A stretch of DNA of 64,000 bases from CALAGB01 sp963713965 (GTDB taxonomy: Bacteria > Chloroflexota > Chloroflexia > Thermomicrobiales > Thermomicrobiaceae). The position numbers and the translations under genes were made by a program. Position 1 is the first letter of the stretch, and each line of letters begins with the position of its first letter. The stretch spans positions 434,001-498,000 of the forward strand of contig OY970217.1 in the NCBI GenBank assembly GCA_963713965.1. The letters run 5' to 3'. The notes beneath the pieces are model-generated. The model searched no databases. It saw nothing but the letters and a program-made list of their open reading frames with translations, and was not told where the DNA came from. This document shows, in pieces, positions 34,945 to 44,495 of the stretch.

Positions 34945-35700
34945 ATGCGCGTCAACACGGCCAAATCCAAAATGCTCGAGGGCAAAACGGCTTTCGGCTA
35001 TTCACTTGGACTAGGCTCTCCACTGTCAGCAGAGATTCTTGCATCATGCGGCATCGACTTTCTACTGCTCGACACTCAACACGGATCGTTCGGTCCTGAT
35101 TCGGTGATCAGCAGTCTGATCGCGACCGCGGCCGGCAGAGCCATTCCGATGGCGCGAGTAGCTCGCAATGACTTCACCATGATGGGACGACTGCTCGACG
35201 AGGGCGTGATGGGCATGGTCGTCCCAATGGTCGATACCCGAGAAGATGCCGTGGCGGCGTCGGAAGCTTGTCACTTCCCGCCACAAGGGAAGCGGTCCTG
35301 GGGTTGGGGCCGCGCCACGGCCTTGGGTGACAATTACTCCGAGGAGATCAACGAGCAGGTCTTTGTCGCCGTTCAAATTGAAAGCATCACAGCGGTGGAG
35401 AATGCGGAGGCCATCTTATCGGTTCCGGGGATCGATGGCTGTTGGATCGGTCCGGCCGATCTGGCTCTCTCGATTGGAATCCACCCGCAGCAGCGGTTCG
35501 AGGATGATCGACACTTCAAAGCCACCGAAAAAGTGCTGGAAGCGTGCCGCAACACCGGCAAGGTTCCGGGTTACGCCGGGTCGAGCTTCGAAGAAGCGCA
35601 GTCGCTTTCGGAGCGCGGATTCCGCTACATCACCTGTGGCAGTGACGCTGGTTTCATTCGAGCAGGCGCGATGGCAGGCATCAAAACGCTGGGACTCTAA
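34945..35700 (+). CDS. HpcH/HpaI family 2-oxo-3-deoxy acid aldolase
   Basis: 251 residues. Class II aldolase of the HpcH/HpaI group: FLLLDTQHGSFGPDSV (usual DxEH variant), VARNDFTMMGRLLDEGVMG (usual R with D/G), VVPMVDTREDAV, VAVQIESITAVENAEAI (metal-binding Glu in QIE) and GIDGCWIGPADLALSIG (metal-binding Asp). Related enzymes split 2-keto-3-deoxy acids (KDR, KDG, HKHD) to pyruvate plus an aldehyde. It is the last gene of the operon, 54 bases after the FAH gene, with a terminator after it. Confidence 0.92.
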   Translation: MRVNTAKSKMLEGKTAFGYSLGLGSPLSAEILASCGIDFLLLDTQHGSFGPDSVISSLIATAAGRAIPMARVARNDFTMMGRLLDEGVMGMVVPMVDTREDAVAASEACHFPPQGKRSWGWGRATALGDNYSEEINEQVFVAVQIESITAVENAEAILSVPGIDGCWIGPADLALSIGIHPQQRFEDDRHFKATEKVLEACRNTGKVPGYAGSSFEEAQSLSERGFRYITCGSDAGFIRAGAMAGIKTLGL

Positions 35701-35743
35701 CGCCGATTCATCTCAACACCGAAAATTCCAACCCGAAGCGGAG

Positions 35744-35770
35744 CGCGGAAGGATATCCTTCCGCGTTTCT
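35744..35770 (+). terminator. Terminator after the sugar-acid operon
   Basis: Perfect 9-bp stem CGCGGAAGG / CCTTCCGCG with loop ATAT, then TTTCTC. It lies 44 bases after the aldolase gene. Confidence 0.75.
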
Positions 35771-36231
35771 CAATGTCGACTCGGTAGACGCCATGAGACA
35801 AGACGGCATCGGTCTTGCATGTGCTCTCAGTGGTCGGGCCTGAAATACGGTCAGGTCACATGCGAGCTCGCGATCGCTGCACATATCCTTCGCCACACGG
35901 CAATCGTTTGTTCTATACGATCAGATCGGTTCGTGTTGGCGGATCTCTCATGCGGCGAGTATGATGATCTTGGGAAGGAACGGTACGAACCACTACTCGC
36001 TCATCCTGGGGAGGATGGCGAATTAAATGTCGGCAGGGCTGGCATCCGGTGGTTGCATACCAGAACGTGCGATCTCGCGTCGCAACAAGGATGTCGTCAT
36101 TTGAGGAACCGGCCGGATGCGTTTCAAGAAAGATCTTCAGGTCGGCTCGTGAATGACGTCTCGCGCCACATTATCAATCGACAGACGCGTCGATCGCACA
36201 TCTCTCGCTCACGGTGGGGGTGAACAACCAT
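35771..36231. other. No gene recognised
   Basis: About 460 bases after the terminator, without recognisable coding or RNA features. It may hold the promoter of the small gene at 36232. Confidence 0.45.
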
Positions 36232-36492
36232 ATGAAACAGCAACGGCAGCAACACAACCTCTTGTCGCGTCTCTTCGGCAAGGTTCGTCTCAAGTCACGG
36301 CGACGTTCCGACGAACTTGCCACTGTTCGCGTAGAACTTCAGCGGCGGGGCGTGAAGGTCGATCAGTTATCTGATCCGGAGATCGAAGCCGCGATTTCCA
36401 GCGGTCGCCGTGTCCTTGGCTCCGCGAGCGTCCGCGGGAGCGACGTTACCGGGGCATTTGTCGTGTTGGTGCGTTCTCAGGAGAACATTTAG
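36232..36492 (+). CDS. Small basic hypothetical protein
   Basis: 86 residues from ATG 36232, with GGTGGGGG about 11 bases upstream. The N-terminal 35 residues are strongly basic and Gln-rich (MKQQRQQHNLLSRLFGKVRL), the rest is a mixed fold (DPEIEAAISSGRRVLG). No signal peptide, cysteines or known family. Nucleic-acid or membrane-surface binding would fit the charge but is a guess. Confidence 0.5.
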   Translation: MKQQRQQHNLLSRLFGKVRLKSRRRSDELATVRVELQRRGVKVDQLSDPEIEAAISSGRRVLGSASVRGSDVTGAFVVLVRSQENI

Positions 36493-36612
36493 CCTGCGCA
36501 CCGCAGATCACCCCCCGACTTATCTGCAGACTAGAATTGCTCGCAGTCTCGACACCGGACTTCCGTGTGTCAACGAAACGTGCGACGAATCATTGGTGAG
36601 GTTTTCGTCGAC

Positions 36613-37671
36613 TCATGCCGCACGTCCTGGTGCCGCACCGAGCGAAAAATAGGTGTGCAAGAAGAACCTCTTGATGCGGGAATGCCGCAGGCCTCGAGCG
36701 ATCAGGTGAATCCCTAAGTCCGGCGTCGGGCCGACGAGATGCTGTGAGAGCCGCATGGCCGTGAAAGACCTTCGATGCAGATAGCAGACTGTGCGGTACT
36801 CTTCCGCGGCCGCTTCCAGACTCCTCGAGCCATCAACAACTGACTTTATCGTCCTCCCCGCAGCGTCACCAAATCCGAGGGCCATGCGAATTCCTTCCAC
36901 CGTCAGAGGGAGACAATGGCCGGCGGCATCTCCTGCCGCGAAGACGTTTCCGATTACCGGGTTCGCACTGAACCAAGGGATCATGCCGCCGCGTGCGGGG
37001 CTTCCTTGCAGACCCAAATAATCGAGAAAGCCGTTGAGCGACTGCTTCAAGTCTACTGACCGATCGTATGATCCGACGCCGACACGCAGTTCATCTCCTG
37101 CCGGAAAGACCCACCCATATCCTTTCGGAACGATTCTGGGGACGTAGTGAATGTGGAGCCCTTCACCAGTGCCGGGAACGTCGGCCTCGATTGCCGGAGT
37201 CAACCGTATCTTTCGGTCAATGGCGGACCGGCCGGGCGCACTCAACATTCCGGGCCAGCCCGTAGCGTCGATGAAAAGCGGCGCCTCAAACTGCCCATCT
37301 TTGGTGAGGACCGATCGACCAGTAAAGCTCCGAATGCGAGCCTTGACGAATCCAGCCTCGGATTGCTCCCAAAGAAGGCGACAGAATCGACGGTGGTTGA
37401 TGATGCAGTAGGGCGATTTCAGATCGAATCGGTGCGTGCCGCGCGCGTCGTGAAAGAAGGCGGCATCGTAGCGTTGGATGATTGCATCGGTCGCGCCAAA
37501 CCGTTCTACCACGACGACGGGCACAGCACAGGCAGAGCGCTGGACCGCGCCCACGTCGTGCTGATCGATCACCAACGCTCGGGCTCCGAGTTGAATGGCA
37601 GCGGCAAGTCCGGCGTAGCCCGCCCCAGCGACGATAACGTCCGGCTGTTGGGTCATGTTGGCGTCCTCCAT
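36613..37671 (-). CDS. Geranylgeranyl reductase family FAD-dependent oxidoreductase
   Basis: 352 residues. FAD-binding N-terminus VIVAGAGYAGLAAAIQLG; the middle has PYCIINHRRFCRLLWEQ and DATGWPGML; the C-terminal FAD motif is VFAAGDAAGHCLPLTVEGIRMALGFGD. This is the GGR-family pattern (DGGGP reductase, ChlP and related), enzymes that saturate isoprenoid double bonds or hydroxylate aromatic compounds. In a bacterium without archaeal lipids the target may be a quinone side chain or carotenoid. ATG 37671 or 37656. It is downstream of, and on the same strand as, the Lrp-like gene. Confidence 0.85.
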   Translation of the reverse strand: MEDANMTQQPDVIVAGAGYAGLAAAIQLGARALVIDQHDVGAVQRSACAVPVVVVERFGATDAIIQRYDAAFFHDARGTHRFDLKSPYCIINHRRFCRLLWEQSEAGFVKARIRSFTGRSVLTKDGQFEAPLFIDATGWPGMLSAPGRSAIDRKIRLTPAIEADVPGTGEGLHIHYVPRIVPKGYGWVFPAGDELRVGVGSYDRSVDLKQSLNGFLDYLGLQGSPARGGMIPWFSANPVIGNVFAAGDAAGHCLPLTVEGIRMALGFGDAAGRTIKSVVDGSRSLEAAAEEYRTVCYLHRRSFTAMRLSQHLVGPTPDLGIHLIARGLRHSRIKRFFLHTYFSLGAAPGRAA

Positions 37672-37803
37672 GCCTCAGAGGTCAGCTTCATTGAAGACTT
37701 CGGCCCGGAGAGCTGCAAGACGAAAGTTCGCAGATTCGGCTGGAAATAGCCAGATCGACTGGGCGCCGTTTCATGACGGCATTGCCAGTCGGCACGCATT
37801 GAC

Positions 37804-38034
37804 TCAACCGATGACGACGTACGTGACGGATGGACCGACGCCGGAGATCCCATGGATTTCGCGCAACACGAGCCGTCCGATGTCCTCGTTGGACGGGCCT
37901 TCCACCACAACCACCAGGTCGTAGTCGCCACTCACAATATCGGCGGAATCTACCCCGGCGACGCGGAGCAGTTCGTCCTGGACTTTCTCTGCTGCGCCGA
38001 CATCCGTTTTGACCAGGACATAGGCTCGCGCCAC
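37804..38034 (-). CDS. Stand-alone Lrp/AsnC ligand-binding (RAM) domain protein
   Basis: 76 residues, only the C-terminal effector-binding domain of Lrp/AsnC regulators: ARAYVLVKTDVGAAEKVQDE, VSGDYDLVVVVEGPSNED and GISGVGPSVTYVVIG. The DNA-binding helix-turn-helix is missing, and the frame upstream offers none, so this is a natural short form (SMART-type amino acid metabolism regulator domain) known in many bacteria and archaea. It forms dimers or octamers and may bind an amino acid. It sits 130 bases from the geranylgeranyl-reductase gene. Confidence 0.9.
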   Translation of the reverse strand: MARAYVLVKTDVGAAEKVQDELLRVAGVDSADIVSGDYDLVVVVEGPSNEDIGRLVLREIHGISGVGPSVTYVVIG

Positions 38035-38243
38035 GCCGGACTACCTCTCCGCATCATCGTCATCGTTTCGAGGAGGGAATACCGATTCTAGTCGGGAATG
38101 TCAAGCATGATCACGGCACGCCACAGCGCATGGCCCATTCGTCGACCAGGAGCTAGGGGCTGTCAGGAGCGAGCATTCGCCGTTATGATCGCCATAAAGA
38201 GCACCAATTTTGCCGTGAACCCAGAAAACGATCCGGGAGATAC

Positions 38244-39767
38244 ATGATGCGTTTTGACACGATTATCGTTGGCGCCGGACCAGCAGGCTGCGTTCTCGCG
38301 GCGCGGCTTAGCGAGGATCCGCAGCAACAGATCTTTCTCGTAGACGCAGGACCTGACTACGGGCCAGACCCCACACATTGGCCGGAAGAGTTGCTAAACA
38401 CGTCCGGACCGGCGATTGAATCTCACTCCTGGGGCGTCACACATCGCGCGGACGCCAATGGTCGACGTCTCACTCTTCCACGCGGTCGCGTCTTTGGCGG
38501 GTGCTCCGCAGTCAATTCATGCATCTGGCTGCATGGATCGCGAGCCGATTACGATGGCTGGGGAGCTCCGGGCAACAAAGGATGGAGTTACGATGATCTA
38601 GCGCCATTCTTCGCCGCTTCCGAAAACGATCCACTTCACACTGACAGGTCGGTTGGAGATCACCTTATCGACGTCTGGAGGACGCCCCGAGAGTCGCTCT
38701 CAACGATCGATGTTGCCGTGCTGGAGGGCGCCGATGAACTGGGACTCGTGCGGGTCGAAGATTTGAACGAATCCGCGGATCAGATTCCTTCTTGTGGCCC
38801 GACCCCAAAGAACATTCGAGACGGCAGACGACTCAACGGAGCGCTGACCTACTTGGCGCAGGCCCGATCAAGGGCAAACCTTCACATGCAAGCTGACACC
38901 CTCGTCGACCGCGTGATCGTCAACGGTCGCACGGCCGTCGGAATCCGAACCGCTGACGGCCAGGACCTATTGGCCCACGAGATCATCCTCTGCTCCGGCG
39001 CCTACGGATCCCCCGCGATTTTGCTGCGGTCCGGCATCGGACCAGCGGAGCATCTTCAGGAGCTCGGAATCGCGAACGTGATCGATCTCCCCGGAGTGGG
39101 CGAGAACCTCATGGATCACCCGTATCTAGCGCCGTACACCAGCGGTCGCACGAGCTTCGTCATTGCGGAGTCGGCTCGCCCAGAACAGCCGAGCTTCATC
39201 CAGACCATGATCAAAGCCCGTAGTCGCCAGGTCGAGCGCGAAATCGATCTGCACCTCTACCCGCGCGAACAGCAAGACGAAGATGGTCAGTGGCTGCTCG
39301 GCTTTGGCGTCAGCTTGCAGTTCTCGAGATCTCGCGGCACGGTTCGCCTGACGTCTACCGATCCAAGCGCGGAGCTCGACATCGACCACCGATACTTCAG
39401 CGATCCCATCGATCTCGAGGCACTGACTGACGGCGTCGAACTCCTGGATCGACTCGTGACCACTCGACCTCTCGCGGACTTCATTGAAGGTCCAGCTCAA
39501 CGGGAAATGAGTGGACGCTCGCGCGAAGTCATCCAGGAGGTGATCAGACGTGAGGTCGGAACGACATTCCACCCGTCCAGTAGCTGCCGTATGGGACCTG
39601 ATTCCGATCCAATGGCGGTCGTCGATCAGCAGGGCCGAGTACGCGGCGTGGCAGGGCTCCGTGTCGTCGACGCTTCTATCTTCCCGAGCGGTCCTCGCTG
39701 CAACCTGCACGCACCTACGGTTGCGGTCGCCGAACGCATGGCGAGCCTGATTCGAACTCAGTCTTGA
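38244..39767 (+). CDS. GMC family oxidoreductase (choline dehydrogenase-like)
   Basis: 507 residues. FAD motif IIVGAGPAGCVLAARLSED and glutamate-like ribose-binding region; GMC signature 1 in RLTLPRGRVFGGCSAVNSCI; signature 2 in LCSGAYGSPAILLRSGIGPA. The active-site C-terminal part includes TFHPSSSCRMG (catalytic His) and the terminal GLRVVDASIFPSGPRCNLHAPT, in which Asn occupies the second catalytic position. It oxidises an alcohol group of a small molecule. A long palindrome between it and pepC acts as the shared terminator. Confidence 0.92.
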   Translation: MMRFDTIIVGAGPAGCVLAARLSEDPQQQIFLVDAGPDYGPDPTHWPEELLNTSGPAIESHSWGVTHRADANGRRLTLPRGRVFGGCSAVNSCIWLHGSRADYDGWGAPGNKGWSYDDLAPFFAASENDPLHTDRSVGDHLIDVWRTPRESLSTIDVAVLEGADELGLVRVEDLNESADQIPSCGPTPKNIRDGRRLNGALTYLAQARSRANLHMQADTLVDRVIVNGRTAVGIRTADGQDLLAHEIILCSGAYGSPAILLRSGIGPAEHLQELGIANVIDLPGVGENLMDHPYLAPYTSGRTSFVIAESARPEQPSFIQTMIKARSRQVEREIDLHLYPREQQDEDGQWLLGFGVSLQFSRSRGTVRLTSTDPSAELDIDHRYFSDPIDLEALTDGVELLDRLVTTRPLADFIEGPAQREMSGRSREVIQEVIRREVGTTFHPSSSCRMGPDSDPMAVVDQQGRVRGVAGLRVVDASIFPSGPRCNLHAPTVAVAERMASLIRTQS

Positions 39768-39860
39768 CCGCCTGCATAGAACCCCGCTGACGGCGTGAAG
39801 GTAGCAAATTACGCTGAGACTTGGTTCGAATCAGGGATCGACGCACGATTCGCGTCAACG

Positions 39861-39894
39861 ATGAAGCCCCACGGACGTTCCCGTGGGGCTTCAT
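39861..39894. terminator. Bidirectional intrinsic terminator between GMC gene and pepC-like gene
   Basis: A perfect 14-bp stem ATGAAGCCCCACGG / CCGTGGGGCTTCAT, loop ACGTTC. It lies between two convergent genes and has A/T-rich flanks on both sides. Confidence 0.8.
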
Positions 39895-39925
39895 AAATGA
39901 TTTCTTCTGGATCACTCTACGGTGA

Positions 39926-41305
39926 CTAGCGGGCCAATGCGCCCATTGGATCCCAAGCCGGTAGAACGATCGGATCGCTGTCGAGCGCCTGCTGCAACTC
40001 GAGCGGCAGCGAGCTCTTGCGCGCGGCGATCTCGAACGTGAACTCGCCGAACCAGGAGTCGTTCATAGTGTAGTAGCCCCGGACGCCGTTCTCGTCGCCC
40101 CAGCTGTTCTCGACCCGCCACCGGCGCGCGTGGCCCTCGACCACGTCGACGCCCGTAAAGAGCATGGCGTGCGTCATCAACGTCTCGTGGTATGTCAGTC
40201 GTTCTGATTTGTCCAGGTTGAACTCTGCGCCGTAGAGTCCGGAGTAGTCGAACAGGTCCTTGTCCCAGACTCCGAGGTCGCGGCGCATCATCTTGCCGAC
40301 GTCGCAACCGAACCAGACCGGCTCGCCGCCGACGATAGTGTCGCGTGCGATCGATTTCATAAGGTCCATGTCGATGTTCAGGTACTTAACGATGTCGCCG
40401 CCGACGACGTTACCGAGGTAATCGACCGTGAACGTTCGTCCGATGGGGCTGCTCGGGCGCGGATCGTGCACCAGGCAGACGTACTCGTCGATCGGGAGGG
40501 TGACGTATTTCTCCGCGAACTGCTGTGGAGTCATCTCGCCGTCGCGATGGAAGACGCGATCCTTGTCGATCCACTGCCAGTCGAACCGCTCCGGCGGCGT
40601 CCCAAGATGGATGCACGCAATGCGATAAATCGCCTCGAGAATCTCCTCTTTGCGCTCTCGCACGTCGGACATCGACCCACCGGAGGCTCGAAGATCTCGC
40701 AAGGACCTGGCGCCCTGCCGCAGTTGGGTTTTGAGGATACGGTTCATCTGCATGGTGCTTGAGGAGCTTTCGGTCTCAGGCATGACCGACTTTGGCACCA
40801 CACCATGCTTGTTGATCAGGTTGACGAACATGTTCCACTGTCCGCCGTCATCAATCGGGCGGTCAAGGAGCGTTGCCACCGTTCGATCATCTGAGTCGCG
40901 ATCTATCGTCTCGATGATCGCCTCGAGGAAGTAGTTCGCGCGCTCGACTTTATCCCAGAAGAGGGTGTAATTCTGGCTGAACTCGAAGTCCTTCAGGTTC
41001 ATGGCCTTCATCGCGCCGACTCTGAAGAGGTTGAGTCCAGCGAACATCCAGCAGCGGCCGGAGCGCTTCTGATTCGTAACGGCCCAGTCGTCAAGCAAAT
41101 GGGAGAAGCTCGGGGTGATTCCTGTGGCGATTTCATGGTCCAGGGCAATCTGCTCAATGCTCACCTGCGTGACCGCATTCTGGGCGAGCTTGTTCGACCC
41201 CCGTGACTCAAAGTCCTGTCGATAGCCGCGCAACAGTTCTGGAGTCAGAGCTCCGGAATCGACGGCTACTCCCGGATCCGCGGAAAGAACGCGTGAAGCA
41301 TTCAA
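39926..41305 (-). CDS. C1 family aminopeptidase (bleomycin hydrolase / PepC type)
   Basis: 459 residues, the normal length for bleomycin hydrolase. The papain-like triad is visible: Cys in NQKRSGRCWMFAGL (C85), His in THAMLFTGVDVVEG (about residue 377), and Asn in WRVENSWGDENGVRGYY (about 400). The enzyme is a cytoplasmic hexameric cysteine aminopeptidase trimming peptides. ATG 41305 is preceded by TAGGAG (reading the minus strand). It is convergent with the GMC gene and divergent from the lytic transglycosylase gene. Confidence 0.93.
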   Translation of the reverse strand: MNASRVLSADPGVAVDSGALTPELLRGYRQDFESRGSNKLAQNAVTQVSIEQIALDHEIATGITPSFSHLLDDWAVTNQKRSGRCWMFAGLNLFRVGAMKAMNLKDFEFSQNYTLFWDKVERANYFLEAIIETIDRDSDDRTVATLLDRPIDDGGQWNMFVNLINKHGVVPKSVMPETESSSSTMQMNRILKTQLRQGARSLRDLRASGGSMSDVRERKEEILEAIYRIACIHLGTPPERFDWQWIDKDRVFHRDGEMTPQQFAEKYVTLPIDEYVCLVHDPRPSSPIGRTFTVDYLGNVVGGDIVKYLNIDMDLMKSIARDTIVGGEPVWFGCDVGKMMRRDLGVWDKDLFDYSGLYGAEFNLDKSERLTYHETLMTHAMLFTGVDVVEGHARRWRVENSWGDENGVRGYYTMNDSWFGEFTFEIAARKSSLPLELQQALDSDPIVLPAWDPMGALAR

Positions 41306-41508
41306 CGTGATCTCCTAACTTTGATGGCAGCACACGCTCTCGATACTACACCAGAGCGTCCAACGTCGCATCTACTTGCAGCCTCTTCAGCCTCCCAAGA
41401 CCACCCCGAACGCTCGCGTTGCCCTGTGCTTGAATGGTCTGCTAGCGTTAGGCTTCGCCTGGTTGGCCCTGTGGGGAACCATCCCGGAGACGGGTTGGAA
41501 GGGTTCGC

Positions 41509-43764
41509 ATGCGGTTTCGACGCAATCCGATCATTCACGTGTTGGTCATTCTGGTCGTGTTGGTGATCGCGGTCGTTGGACTCAAGACACATCGCTTTGG
41601 AATCGGCGGGGACGGTCCAAAGGAGTCGGCAATTACCGGCGACGCCACGCCCGTCTCGCTAGACCGCCAGAATCAGTTGGTGGAGACCGCGCGGAAGCAG
41701 CGCCAGCAGGGCCGCTACGAAGATGCAATTGACGCACTGAAATTGGTGATCGCCTCGAACAACGAAGCGACCGCCGCGCCAGCACTGCTCGAATCCGCGA
41801 AAGACCATATGGCGCTCGGAGACGACAGTTCCGCCGAAGAGACGCTGAAGCTGCTCCGCAAGCGTTACCCCAAATCGTCTGAGGCCGACGAAGCGCAGTT
41901 TCAGCTCGGCCAGGTTGAGGCTGCGAAAGGCGCCCTAAGTTCCGCGGTTGAGAATGTACAAGCGTACGGTAAACGTCATCCACTGCTGAGCGATTACTCT
42001 GCGCTGCTCGCCGCCAAATATCAGCAACAACGCGGCAAGTCTGACGCGGCCCTCAGTCTGGCGTCATCTGTCGTCGTCAGCGACGTGGCCGATCGAACCA
42101 AAGTTGAAGCGCTCGAACTGATGCGGGACATCCAGAAGTCGCGAAACGACTGGTCCGCTTATCTCGACTCGACCAACCGGCTGCTATCGCTGGCAACCAT
42201 CTCCGCATATCGCGCAGAACTGGTCTACGAGCGCTCCAGCGCGCAGCTCAAGCTCGGCCAAAAAGATCAAGCGATCGCCGGCCTCCGAATGGTCGTCACG
42301 GAATACCCTGACTCCGGCTACGCATCCAATGCCGTCAACGACCTGGTGAAGCTCGCGACCGGAAGCCCAACCCCTCCGTCGAGTCTTGGACTGATCCAGT
42401 ATGACGAGGGCAACTACCAGCTCGCAATGCAAACGTTCAATGGCGTCTTGGGGACCGACAAGAACGACTCAGAATCCTGGTACTACCGGGCGATGAGTAA
42501 GCTCTACGCGGGCGACAGTTGGTCGGCCGCGGTCGAACTCAAGGAGATGGTGCAGCGATATCCGACGTCTTCCTTCACGTTAAAGGGTCTCTACACGTCC
42601 GGACGCATTTACGAGGAAAACGGATCGCTAGACGACGCGCGTTCTTCATACGAGGCGTTGATTCAGCTGTCGTCACATTCGGTCGAAGCGACCAACGCGC
42701 GATTGAGACTTGGCATCATCCTCTTCGAGCAGAGCGACTATCAGGGGGTCGTTAATACGCTGAGACCGGTATTCGGCCCGTCGGATGCCCGGTCTCAAGC
42801 GAGCTTTTGGGAGGGAAAGGCGTATCAGAAGATCGGAGATATGGAGAAGGCAAAACGGGCGTGGACCGATGCCACCAATGCTGATCCTTACGGGTACTAC
42901 GGACTTCGTGCCAACCAGATGCTCTTGGGCAGCCAACCAGTAATTGATGAACAGCCGAATTCGAACCTGTCAACGAGTTCGAGCCCAACCGCCCAGAATG
43001 AGCTGGCAGATTGGTTCGCCTTAGTTGGCAGTAGCGACCAGGATGCTCGCGCGTCCCTAGAGCAGGATCCGGGCTATCAGCGCATGTCGGCTCTCTACGA
43101 ACTCGGATTGGACACCGAGGGTGACTGGGAAATGAGCTCGCTGGCGGACAAATATGACGGTTCGCCCGCATCTTTGGCGGCACTCGGCGAACTCCTGCGT
43201 GACAGCGGACAGTACAACGCCACCTATCGAGTGGGAATCAAGCTCCAGATCGTGGCCGACAATGCGGGCACTCACCTTCCGATGATGCTGCAACGACTTG
43301 CCTATCCGATCGCCTATCCGGAGCTTGTGCAGGGGCAGTCCAACATTCGCGGCGTTGATCCGTATTTATTTCTTGCGCTGGTGAGACAGGAAAGTGGCTA
43401 CGATCCGACCGTTACGTCGTCGGCGGATGCTATTGGGCTGGCCCAGATCATCCCGAGCACCGCCGCCGGAATGGCCGGGCCTCTTGGCGTCAACAACTGG
43501 AGTGCCAACATGCTCTACCGACCGACCATCGCGGTGCAGTTCGGAGTCAGTTTCCTGTCTGACCGATTGGCAACCTACAACCGGCAGATTCTTCCCGCGC
43601 TTGCGGCCTACAACGCGGGGGAAGGTAACGTGGCCGGCTGGCTCACCTCCGGTCAAGTTGGAGACCCGGATCTCTTCATGGAGCGCATCCCGTTTCCCGA
43701 GACACATGATTACGTCAAGATCGTCTTCGCCAATTACCTCAACTATCTGCGCCTCTATCGATGA
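41509..43764 (+). CDS. Soluble lytic transglycosylase with TPR superhelix
   Basis: 751 residues. A membrane anchor/signal is at about 9-25 (IIHVLVILVVLVIAVVGLK). Residues about 50-480 are TPR/TolA-type repeats (SESWYYRAMSKLYAGDSWSA, SFWEGKAYQKIGDMEKAKRA). The C-terminal SLT domain (about 610-745) has the catalytic Glu in ALVRQESGYDP, the GLAQIIPSTA stretch and ILPALAAYNAGEGNVAGWL. It cleaves peptidoglycan glycan strands to 1,6-anhydro ends, most likely in the periplasm or outer face. Layout is like Slt70, but membrane-tethered. Confidence 0.92.
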   Translation: MRFRRNPIIHVLVILVVLVIAVVGLKTHRFGIGGDGPKESAITGDATPVSLDRQNQLVETARKQRQQGRYEDAIDALKLVIASNNEATAAPALLESAKDHMALGDDSSAEETLKLLRKRYPKSSEADEAQFQLGQVEAAKGALSSAVENVQAYGKRHPLLSDYSALLAAKYQQQRGKSDAALSLASSVVVSDVADRTKVEALELMRDIQKSRNDWSAYLDSTNRLLSLATISAYRAELVYERSSAQLKLGQKDQAIAGLRMVVTEYPDSGYASNAVNDLVKLATGSPTPPSSLGLIQYDEGNYQLAMQTFNGVLGTDKNDSESWYYRAMSKLYAGDSWSAAVELKEMVQRYPTSSFTLKGLYTSGRIYEENGSLDDARSSYEALIQLSSHSVEATNARLRLGIILFEQSDYQGVVNTLRPVFGPSDARSQASFWEGKAYQKIGDMEKAKRAWTDATNADPYGYYGLRANQMLLGSQPVIDEQPNSNLSTSSSPTAQNELADWFALVGSSDQDARASLEQDPGYQRMSALYELGLDTEGDWEMSSLADKYDGSPASLAALGELLRDSGQYNATYRVGIKLQIVADNAGTHLPMMLQRLAYPIAYPELVQGQSNIRGVDPYLFLALVRQESGYDPTVTSSADAIGLAQIIPSTAAGMAGPLGVNNWSANMLYRPTIAVQFGVSFLSDRLATYNRQILPALAAYNAGEGNVAGWLTSGQVGDPDLFMERIPFPETHDYVKIVFANYLNYLRLYR

Positions 43765-43875
43765 CCGCGACACAACGTCATCGCCATGGAAGCCAAATCT
43801 CCATTTGGTATTCTGGATATGTATTGAAGCAACGTGCCGCACAAGCGGACAGCGCACTCAACATTGGAGGGACTC

Positions 43876-44412
43876 ATGGCTGAGCTCACAGGAAAACGAG
43901 TGGCGATGGTGCTCGCTCGCAATTTCGAAGATGTAGAAGCCACCGATCCGAAAGCGTATCTCGAGGACCGCGGCGCCACGGTGACGGTTATCGGTCTTGA
44001 AAACGGTGAAATCACTGGCAAGAAGGGCGCGACAGTCTCGGCCGACACGACTTTCGCGGATGTCTCGGTCGATCAGTTCGACTTGATGGTCATACCGGGC
44101 GGCGGCTCTCCGGAGCAGCTTCGTGTGAATGATGCGGCGGTGAGCTTTGCGCGAAACTTTGTGACGTCGGGCAAACCGGTAGCGGCCATCTGTCACGGAC
44201 CGCAGTTGCTCATTTCGGCCGAAGTGCTCAAAGGAAAGACAATCACCTGCGTGAAGACGATCCGCGACGACGTGAAGAATGCCGGAGCCAACTACGTCGA
44301 TGAGGCGCTGGTCGAGGACGGCAATCTGATCACGTCCCGAGTGCCCGGTGATCTGCCACAGTTCGACGAAGCGGTAGCTCGCCGCCTGGCGGAAGTCACC
44401 GCGAACGCCTGA
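43876..44412 (+). CDS. DJ-1/PfpI family protein (YraA/YhbO-like)
   Basis: 178 residues from ATG 43876, which follows GGAGGGACTC. The fold shows VAMVLARNFEDVEATDPKAY with the Glu of the active site, LMVIPGGGSPEQLR, and the nucleophile elbow VAAICHGPQLLISA with Cys 106. Members are glyoxalase III-like deglycases/stress proteins or proteases; the PfpI/YhbO subgroup is most similar. It stands 111 bases after the transglycosylase gene on the same strand. Confidence 0.92.
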   Translation: MAELTGKRVAMVLARNFEDVEATDPKAYLEDRGATVTVIGLENGEITGKKGATVSADTTFADVSVDQFDLMVIPGGGSPEQLRVNDAAVSFARNFVTSGKPVAAICHGPQLLISAEVLKGKTITCVKTIRDDVKNAGANYVDEALVEDGNLITSRVPGDLPQFDEAVARRLAEVTANA

Positions 44413-44436
44413 TCCCTCGTCATGGGACGAAAAGCA

Positions 44437-44464
44437 CAGGCGGTGACCGTTTGGCCACCGCCTG
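44437..44464. terminator. Hairpin between DJ-1/PfpI gene and LysM gene
   Basis: Nine-bp stem CAGGCGGTG / CACCGCCTG with a 10-base loop, 24 bases after the plus-strand stop and 32 bases after the convergent minus-strand LysM stop. Confidence 0.6.
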
Positions 44465-44495
44465 CCCTACTTCTCCACCTCACGCGCGAAGGTCA

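Noticed and set aside
35246..36223. 325-residue plus-strand open frame overlapping the aldolase gene
   Set aside because: Its first half is an out-of-frame reading of the aldolase and the rest has no protein-like pattern.
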